NCBI RefSeq assembly: GCF_027595985.1 | Contig: NC_073306.1 | Location: forward strand, 82,633,599 to 82,697,598 | Direction of reading: 5' to 3' | Source: Sorex araneus | Lineage: Eukaryota > Chordata > Mammalia > Eulipotyphla > Soricidae | Length of the DNA: 64,000 nucleotides | In this document: positions 61,215 through 64,000 of the stretch, in pieces | How the letters are laid out: each line of letters opens with the position of its first letter | How positions within the stretch are numbered: the first letter of the stretch is position 1 | Position numbers and translations under genes: made by a program | The notes under the pieces: model-generated | What the model was told of the DNA's origin: nothing | The model's database searches: none | The model's input: only the letters and a program-made list of their open reading frames with translations

Positions 61215-61945
61215 TTCCTCCCTTTTTTATTATGTTGCAACATTGGGTAAGTAAAAGGGAGGGTTGGGTAAGGAAGGCACTCGGACAAGATCAAGAAGAC
61301 TCAAAGCCTGGCATGTAGTGACGCGTAACTAGGACACTAAGTTCTACTGTAAGGCAGAAGACCTCCAGGATGAGCGGATTCCAGAACTCTGTCAAGCTTA
61401 GTATGATCAGAGGGCTGTTATAGTCGTGTACCAGAGGTGGGAGCAGTGGGTTTGGGGCTCCGTCACAAATGATGCTACTACATGGTCACACTCCTGAGGT
61501 CTGTCTGTACCTAGAGAAGAGCGACATCAGCCCCTGTGCTGTGGTGCTGCACTCAGGCCACAGACTAGTCCCAAAGAACCTGCCAGCTTCTGCTGGACTG
61601 AGACACAGCAAAGAATACAAGTCCCTGGTGGACACAATGCAGACAGCAACATAGCAACGTGGCCTAACAGTGTTTTCTGAGTTCCCATGTATCTATGACC
61701 TTGCTTCCTCCTTAATTCCTCTTCCTCTTCAGTTTGCCTCTAGAGTCTATTAGGTCATCTGTTATTTCTGTCAATTCAACTTACCTGGTTGCAGCCTTGA
61801 GATTTATTTCTCAAGACTTCTTGTTTTCATCCAGGTTAGACTTTCCTTGGTGTCTTCCTCCTGACCACATCCTTCTAAGACTCTAGTGGCCCCTGCCCTT
61901 CCTCTGTGGTAGATCCTGTCCCATGACCGGGTTGCCTTCTCTCCA
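61215..61945. other. Unique sequence
   Basis: No repeat recognised. A 61-codon frame at 61469-61654 has no recognisable motif. Confidence 0.45.
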
Positions 61946-62063
61946 CACTCTGTAGTACTCAGGGGTCACTTCTGGAAGTGCTTGAGGGGCCTTGTGTGTT
62001 GTTGGGGATGGCTTTGCAAGCAAGGCAAGCAAGCCTTAACCCCTGGGCTTTCTCTCTGGCTCC
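61946..62063 (-). mobile_element. Old tRNA-headed SINE, antisense
   Basis: 'tactcaggggtcacttctgg' to 'gctttctctctggctcc'. Confidence 0.7.
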
Positions 62064-62247
62064 TAAGTATTTGCTTTTATACTCTTGCATCCCTCTGTGT
62101 CCTGTGCCTTTTCCCCACTAAAACAAGGGGGTAAAAAGCTACCTTGTTTGTGAAATGATTGAGAAAAAGACTATGTTTACCTTGCTTGGTCATTGAACGG
62201 ATGAGCGGGGAGAATACTCAGTAAACCTTGGTATTTCTCTAATTATT

Positions 62248-62415
62248 TGTGTTTGGGGGGGCATGGAAGGGAGGCACACCAAGATGAGCTCAGAGCTTAG
62301 TCTTGGCTCTGTGCTCAGTGATCAGTCTCGGTGGGGCTCAGGGGGACCACACGGGGTTGCTGGGGATCAACAGAGTGCAAGGAAAGCACCTTACCCACTA
62401 CTATTGCTTCGATGC
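62248..62415 (-). mobile_element. Old tRNA-headed SINE, antisense
   Basis: 'cttggctctgtgctcagtga' to 'cactactattgcttcgatgc'. Confidence 0.75.
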
Positions 62416-62990
62416 TTTTATAAAGGTGACCTGAAAACAACATCAAGTATCCTCAAGCCATTCTCAAATTGTGAAATTAATAAAGATAAATTTTTGCAAA
62501 CTACTCTACTCAGAGCATGGAGGGTGTCCCAGCGGGATGGCTTGTGTGTACAGACGGATGGACCATCTGTACTTCCTTTTGGTTGTACTACAAGTTCAAA
62601 GCCCTGGAGAGCTGGTTAACTTTGCTTTTTACCCAAACCACTACAGTTTAGTAGACAAAGCCAGTCCTAATCCCACAGACTGCCACTGCCAAAGGTCTTT
62701 ACAATCTGGATGCCGGATTCTGTCTCACTCTTTCCTAGCCCAATACTCAGACTTGATATGCTATGTTCCAAAAAAGTTTAGAACCTCCCTTGCATCTGAA
62801 CTGTTGAAAAATTTACCCATGGGTTTTGCAAGTCACAACGGGGTGAATAAAATACACTTGCCTCTGGCCAAGAGATGACACAATAGTTCCCACAATCTCA
62901 ACCCCCAAATCTTAAGTCGCCCTTTCCCCAAACTATACCTCAACGCAAATCAGGCAAACTTTTAAGTAAGGCTATGCATGCAGGAAATAA
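62416..62990. other. Unique sequence with a 135-codon plus-strand frame
   Basis: The frame 62471-62878 is fairly long for non-repeat sequence here, but I recognise no domain, and its start lies in an AT-rich stretch. It could be chance. Confidence 0.3.
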
Positions 62991-64000
62991 CACAAGTCAT
63001 ACTTTTTAAAACATTTATATTTATATATAAAAAAATTAAATATATATAATATATAGTGTGCTTGAGACTAAAAATATAGTACATAATATTTAAAAAAAAG
63101 GAAAATGAAAAAAGGCAGAATAGGAAAAGGTGTGAGGGACACGTGGCTACACATTGCTAAAAATCTATGATGGTTTGTCTAACAAAAATAATATTTTTTT
63201 TCGTAATTATCATCATGGACCCATTTATTACTGGGGTTTAGGTGGAGAAAATTCAACTGGAGCCAGAAACAGAGGTTGTAATTCCAAGAACAGTAAGGTA
63301 GAAAGGATGACGGGGAAGGGGGAGCCCTGGGCCTCGCTGTGGTAAAACTGGAGGCGGTCACATCTCTGGGTCACTATTGCTAACGAGACCGAGGTGAGAG
63401 CAGGATTGTACTGGCAACTTGGCTGCTCTGTTCCCGGCTAGGGAAGTTCCCTGGGCAGCATTTGAACAGTTCCAAAAGTACATGGAAGAGTCCGTGGGAA
63501 TGAGCTCGCTCCATGTCAATGGGGGTAATTTGGGGGGCCAGGCTTGTACCAGAACTGCCCAGTTATGACCTGTGACTTCTGCACAGTAAAATTTTCTCCA
63601 GCGCCAGGGCCTGAAGCTCCTTCACAGTGATGCAAAGAAAGTAACGGGGAAGAGAGGAGGGGAGCCGGTTCCCCCGCCCCATCTCCCAAATTCAGAATTC
63701 TCTCCAGCCTCACATCTCCCCCCATCCCCAGAGGTGAAATAGCGGGAACAGGCGAATCCAGCTGAAGCCAGGCCTTTCAGAAGGATCCCCTGGGAAGAGG
63801 GGAAGGAAGGGAGAAGGGAACGGGCTATTTAAACACATTATAAATCTCTCCACAAAAATAAATGCCTTTCCAATGACATCTCTTGGTTTGGTCCCACCAC
63901 GCTGGGGAGCATCACTAACTGCCTAGCGACTCCTGGCTGAGGAAGGGCCCACTGAAGCAGAGTTGTGCCTTGGCACAGGCCACTCAGCACTGAACGGTGG
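62991..64000 (-). other. Unique, 3'-UTR-like sequence at the window edge
   Basis: No SINE or L1 for more than 1.5 kb, unlike the rest of the window. Read on the minus strand it is moderately GC-rich, passing into AT-rich sequence with 'gtaataaatgg' (near 63225) and 'tatataaatataaatg' (near 63020), as at the end of a long 3' UTR. No open frame is convincing. Gene unknown. Confidence 0.25.

Noticed and set aside
62471..62878. 135-codon plus-strand ORF
   Set aside because: No recognisable domain, starts in AT-rich sequence and lies in possible UTR-like DNA; not supported as a gene.

Overview
The window is mammalian nuclear DNA and almost certainly from a shrew of the genus Sorex, most likely the common shrew. 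The main evidence is a tRNA-headed SINE present in about 75 copies, roughly one per kilobase on both strands. Its head carries a Pol III A box (TAGCACAGCGGG) and B box (GGTTCGATTCC), and it ends in a short A-rich tail. I know this element as the shrew SOR SINE. L1 fragments with a lineage-specific 3' UTR, ancient MIR and L2 fossils, and an RTE-class LINE of a type I recall being reported as shared between shrews and parasitic nematodes agree with this. There are no bacterial genes, operons, CRISPR arrays or phage features.

I can support no intact host protein-coding gene. The only recognisable host-derived coding sequence is a processed UBE2N pseudogene (44832-45687, minus), which has a perfect 16-bp target-site duplication (TSD). 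An exon-like open frame at about 13923-14060 (minus) and the unique, 3'-UTR-like right end (about 62900-64000) are the best hints of host gene sequence. Neither is identified.

Layout. 1-6390: unique sequence with scattered SINEs. 6376-8889: two L1 copies nested in one target site, the younger with an inverted 5' part. 9181-13192: a (GGAA)n tract, a MIR, and a nearly perfect 1.6-kb tandem duplication. 13193-17500: mostly unique, with a small L1-tailed retroposon. 17500-20175: L1 3' UTR plus two different tandem arrays and a doublet of SINEs. 20175-23520: an antisense L1 (ORF2 endonuclease end, then an ORF1-like region) split by a 1.6-kb retrotransposed composite made of an LTR-retroelement 3' end fused to an L1 3' end. 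23700-26050: an RTE LINE with an inverted endonuclease half and a deleted reverse-transcriptase core. 26055-31900: overlapping antisense L1 fragments and SINEs. 32390-37600: SINEs, L1-type 3' ends and unique sequence. 37619-38990: two LTRs, one with a duplicated core promoter. 39100-44500: SINEs, L1 ORF2 pieces and two long RTE-derived non-autonomous elements. 44816-47217: the UBE2N retrocopy inside unique or ERV-leader sequence next to a minus-strand LTR. 47219-51770: SINEs and microsatellites. 51774-52568: an 800-bp polypyrimidine tetranucleotide array. 52570-58440: SINEs, another inverted L1 and a scrambled LTR. 58440-64000: the quietest stretch, with L2 and MIR fossils and unique DNA.

How the parts relate. 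L1 machinery explains the L1 copies, the TSD-flanked SINEs, the UBE2N retrocopy and the LTR/L1 composite. The RTE LINE explains a second SINE family that joins a SOR-like tRNA head to RTE 5'-leader and RTE 3'-end sequence. Many microsatellites grow from transposon parts: AAAG/GGAA tracts from SINE tails, CT/GA tracts from LTR and L1 3' UTR tracts, and a GAT tract at an RTE-derived tail. All identities are by eye. Element boundaries are usually good to about 5-15 bp where a TSD is given and to tens of bases otherwise.
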